Of a stretch of 63,857 nucleotides of DNA, positions 62,401-63,857 are shown in pieces. The notes under the pieces were generated by a model. It was not told where the DNA came from. It ran no database searches and saw only the letters and a list, made by a program, of their open reading frames with translations. The first letter of the stretch is position 1; each line of letters starts with the position of its first letter. Source of the stretch: Phaeodactylibacter sp. (GTDB taxonomy: Bacteria > Bacteroidota > Bacteroidia > Chitinophagales > Saprospiraceae); contig JAGFJD010000078.1 of NCBI GenBank assembly GCA_024102975.1, forward strand, positions 1-63,857. Reading direction: 5' to 3'. The position numbers and the translations under genes were made by a program.

Positions 62401-63553
62401 GGACTTTTCCCTTACGGAAGGCGCGGGAGCCGATGAGTTCCGCTTCGAGGTGTCCGACACCGGCCCGGGCATCTCGCAGGAACATCTGGGCAAGATTTTT
62501 GACCGCTTCTATACCCACAGCCAGGATGGCTCCGGGGCAGGCATCGGGCTGTCCCTCACCCGGTCGCTGGTCAACCTGCTAGGGGGGCGCATCGAGGTAG
62601 AGAGCCAGCCCGGTGCAGGGACGTCCTTTTTTATACGCATCCCGCTGGAAAGAATGAGCGCCGATGCGCCGCCCCCGGAAGAGGCCGGCCCGTTCGAAAA
62701 ACCTCTGCCGCTGGAGTACATAGCTCCGCTGCTCTTGAAGGAAGAAGCCGGGGAAGAAGAGGAACCTCATTCCGGCGATACCTTGTTGATCGTCGAGGAC
62801 AATAAAGAACTGCGCGCCTATCTGGAGGGGCGCCTGAAAAAACAGTATCAGGTGATCATCGCCCCCAACGGCAGGGCCGCCCTGGAGCAGGCCCGCAAAC
62901 ACGGCCCGGCGCTGGTGGTCAGCGATATCATGATGTCCGAGATGGACGGCCTGGAGCTTTGCCGGGCCATAAAGGCCGACCCGGAGCTATGCCATATACC
63001 GGTCATACTGCTCACTGCGAAGAGTTCCCAAATCAACCGCCTGGAGGGCCTCGAACTGGGCGCCGACGACTATATCGCCAAGCCATTCATCATGAAAGAG
63101 TTGGAGACAAGGATACGGAACATCCTGGAAAACCGCCGGCGGCTGCGTGAAAAGTACCAGTCTACCTCCTACCTGCCCGACCTTACGGAGATCGCCTTCA
63201 ACAGCTACGATGAGAAACTGCTCAGGAACGTGGTGGCCGCCATCGAGGCCAACCTGGGCGAGCCCAGCTTCACCGTCGCCGACCTGAGCCGGGAGGTGGG
63301 ATTGAGCCGGGTGCAGTTGTTCCGCAAGCTTAAAAGCCTGGCCGGCCTGTCGCCCGTCGAATTCATCCGGGATTTCCGTATGAAACGGGCCGCCCAGCTC
63401 CTTACCGCCAAAAATGTAATGGTCTCGGAAGTGGCCTACGAAGTGGGCTTTCAGGATGTGCAGTACTTCAGCAAGTGCTTCAGGAAGGCCTTTAAAATGA
63501 CCCCCAGCCGGTTTATGAAGGAGCGGCAGGCCGGGCAGGAGGCGGACGGGTGA
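59420..63553 (+). CDS. Hybrid two-component system sensor/regulator (HTCS)
   Basis: A 1,377-residue one-protein signalling system of the kind that controls Bacteroidota polysaccharide loci. N-terminal signal/anchor (1-22), then about 14 beta-propeller (Reg_prop) repeats in the periplasm (FLWFGTRDGLNRYDGYSFEV ... LWIGTFDGLDLL), a Y_Y_Y Ig-like domain (about 715-795), a transmembrane helix (about 806-826), HisKA with His864 (DVSHEFRTPLTLI), HATPase (NLLSNSFKF near 976; DTGPGIS near 1013), a receiver with Asp1169 (VVSDIMMSEMDG), and a C-terminal AraC-type HTH (about 1265-1370). It should sense an oligosaccharide and activate the neighbouring GH2 and/or receptor operons. Confidence 0.95.
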   Translation: MRITSLVAFFVFTVLSWSCAQPSLLHKKLHFSHLSLKDGLSQSTVLCSWQDRHGFLWFGTRDGLNRYDGYSFEVYRNEIGNPRSLGSNVINEISEDKNGNLWIATDKGLSKFSRTASAFENFSLPPSYSGVGEFYALLIDSRDNIWVGNTHGLFLFDATEGIFRGLPIKTQAHIELTQRPVYALREGPAGRLWAGTSKNGVYSIDIGSRQLKNHYAWKENRHARVEDIVISDDGSIWAATYGDGLYLLDSRGEVKEHYHTGHREAGKRLANNNIRALEMDDGGNLWIGTFDGLDLLAGPGSPIRHVRYVEGDATGLSHSSIRSISRDSKGSLWIGTYFGGVNIFDFDNQRFSHFHHIPGDPNSLSYNVTGAFSETASGNLAIGTERGGLNIFDEQLGTYTVFTHIPGAPHALSGNIVKALYTDEAGSIWIGVFKGGLNRLDPLSGEVQRFPAKGDQENAGLRTAVVNTIVPGPDGKLWIATDGRGGLHCFSPSQGRFIPYPGSEQVQPGLGAISVKSILIARDGRIWLATRGAGIALFDPRTGSFQQIRELETDDGKQPVEEANHIYEDKDGALWISTHGSGVLRLAPASMKARHYYRRHGLSNDIVFGALEDNAGQLWFFTLNGPSMFHSGQETFKSYPYNSGFPIEEINEGAFYKTRSGEFVVGGNNGYVRFGPTQLSDNTFVPPVVFTHLKLSNKEVLPGDEQGLLSAPITETGHITLTYFQSVATFEFAALSYLQPENNRYAYLLEGFSDEWSHIGNKRSVTFTNLPEGDYTLKVKGSNNDGVWNEAPATLKITVLPPPWKTWWAFVLYAIAISGGFLLIRYNALKGAQLKHDLRVEQLEKEKWKEVHQLKLQYFTDVSHEFRTPLTLIANPLEEILERKEGGKWLKKRIRMMYYNTRRLLLLIDQILEIRELETGHSRLRPAPVRIETLIGNVVDSFKALADKKNIRLVYAPAPTRCPYLADTDKLEKIFFNLLSNSFKFTPSGGEVRVDFSLTEGAGADEFRFEVSDTGPGISQEHLGKIFDRFYTHSQDGSGAGIGLSLTRSLVNLLGGRIEVESQPGAGTSFFIRIPLERMSADAPPPEEAGPFEKPLPLEYIAPLLLKEEAGEEEEPHSGDTLLIVEDNKELRAYLEGRLKKQYQVIIAPNGRAALEQARKHGPALVVSDIMMSEMDGLELCRAIKADPELCHIPVILLTAKSSQINRLEGLELGADDYIAKPFIMKELETRIRNILENRRRLREKYQSTSYLPDLTEIAFNSYDEKLLRNVVAAIEANLGEPSFTVADLSREVGLSRVQLFRKLKSLAGLSPVEFIRDFRMKRAAQLLTAKNVMVSEVAYEVGFQDVQYFSKCFRKAFKMTPSRFMKERQAGQEADG

Positions 63554-63795
63554 GGAGACAACAAAAGCCGAATCCCCGCTTGGATTTTTCCGCAAAAAAA
63601 AGTACATTTACTAACCTGCATTTAAAAGCTCATCACCATCGTTTGGCTCGCGCACCGCTGAAACACAACTCCAAAGACAGTTTTTCAAGCCTTTTTCAGT
63701 CGCCACCATCCGGCGGGCGCCCTGCTCTTCCTTTTCCGGCCGGGGCTGTTCCGCCGCCTTCACTCTAATTCTCTCATTATAAAACTGTTTGGAAT
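63554..63795. other. Intergenic region before the alcohol dehydrogenase
   Basis: No gene, repeat or clear promoter seen. The proximal part is GC-rich; the last 30 bp are AT-rich (CTCATTATAAAACTG). Confidence 0.4.
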
Positions 63796-63857
63796 ATGTT
63801 ACCAAAAACGATGAAAGCTGCCGTAGTTCACGAATTCGGCAAGCCCCTGAGCATTGA
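63796..63857 (+). CDS. Zinc-type alcohol dehydrogenase, 5' end only
   Basis: The window ends after about 20 codons, MLPKTMKAAVVHEFGKPLSI. MKAAVVHEFGKPL is the standard opening of AdhP-type medium-chain zinc alcohol dehydrogenases. Either the first ATG or the one at 63811 (MKAAVV) may be the start. The rest lies outside the window, so integrity is unknown. Confidence 0.7.
   Translation, partial: MLPKTMKAAVVHEFGKPLSI

Overview
The window reads as a chromosome segment of a moderately GC-rich Bacteroidota, most likely of the Saprospirales (Lewinella / Haliscomenobacter / Phaeodactylibacter type). The reasons are a secreted protein with a type IX secretion (T9SS) sorting tail, a 1,377-residue hybrid two-component regulator, a SusC-type TonB plug protein, surface-lipoprotein signals, a Bacteroidota-type promoter (TTTG-N19-TAnnTTTG), an sdhC-sdhA-sdhB operon with a single cytochrome b subunit, and FtsX-type permeases without a neighbouring ATPase. 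I see no rRNA, tRNA or CRISPR array.

Layout. 1-4.4 kb: NAD-dependent formate dehydrogenase (two genes, minus strand). 4.5-5.9 kb: gene debris. 5.9-10 kb: a Crp/Fnr regulator, a MATE pump and a succinate-semialdehyde dehydrogenase preceded in frame by the tail of a lost DUF5916 gene. 10-13.9 kb: a broken and an intact FtsX-type permease. 14-21.3 kb: a degraded defence-like or accessory stretch with a truncated EAD11-membrane-NTPase gene, an RluA-type pseudouridine synthase, a T9SS-exported glycosidase-like protein, a tandem EAD11-like protein, and a restriction-modification locus whose C5-methyltransferase is gutted while the BsuBI/PstI-like endonuclease is open. 21.4-33.4 kb: mostly housekeeping (FMO-type monooxygenase, HhH coiled-coil protein, OmpA protein, DUF7009, MBL-rhodanese, DUF4058, sdhCAB). 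33.6-38.6 kb: two secreted proteins, then a lipoprotein / ECF sigma / dual-membrane anti-sigma-like operon. 39-41.4 kb: a second intact FtsX permease. 41.5-46.6 kb: a Uma2 gene interrupted by a 104-bp double-hairpin element, a split FeoB operon headed by a membrane-tethered DtxR-FeoA-FeoA protein with an iron-box-like promoter, a stand-alone TonB plug protein and a second copy of the 104-bp element. 47-63.5 kb: a SusD-less utilisation locus (TonB receptor, two paralogous surface beta-helix lipoproteins, purple-acid-phosphatase-like enzyme, GH36-like enzyme, convergent GH2 enzyme, HTCS regulator). The window ends in the first codons of a zinc alcohol dehydrogenase.

Three themes stand out. (1) Regulation: both intact FtsX permease genes carry the same upstream arrangement, a tandem pair of TGTTC-N6-GGACA-like palindromes 21-22 bp apart followed by a GG-N10-GG sigma-54-like element, so they probably belong to one bEBP/sigma-54 regulon. 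(2) Envelope signalling: the 35.9-38.6 kb operon fits the dual membrane-spanning anti-sigma design. (3) Genome decay and small palindromic repeats: at least seven broken genes and several kinds of structured repeats, one of which has split a gene and another of which sits inside the T9SS sorting domain of an open gene.
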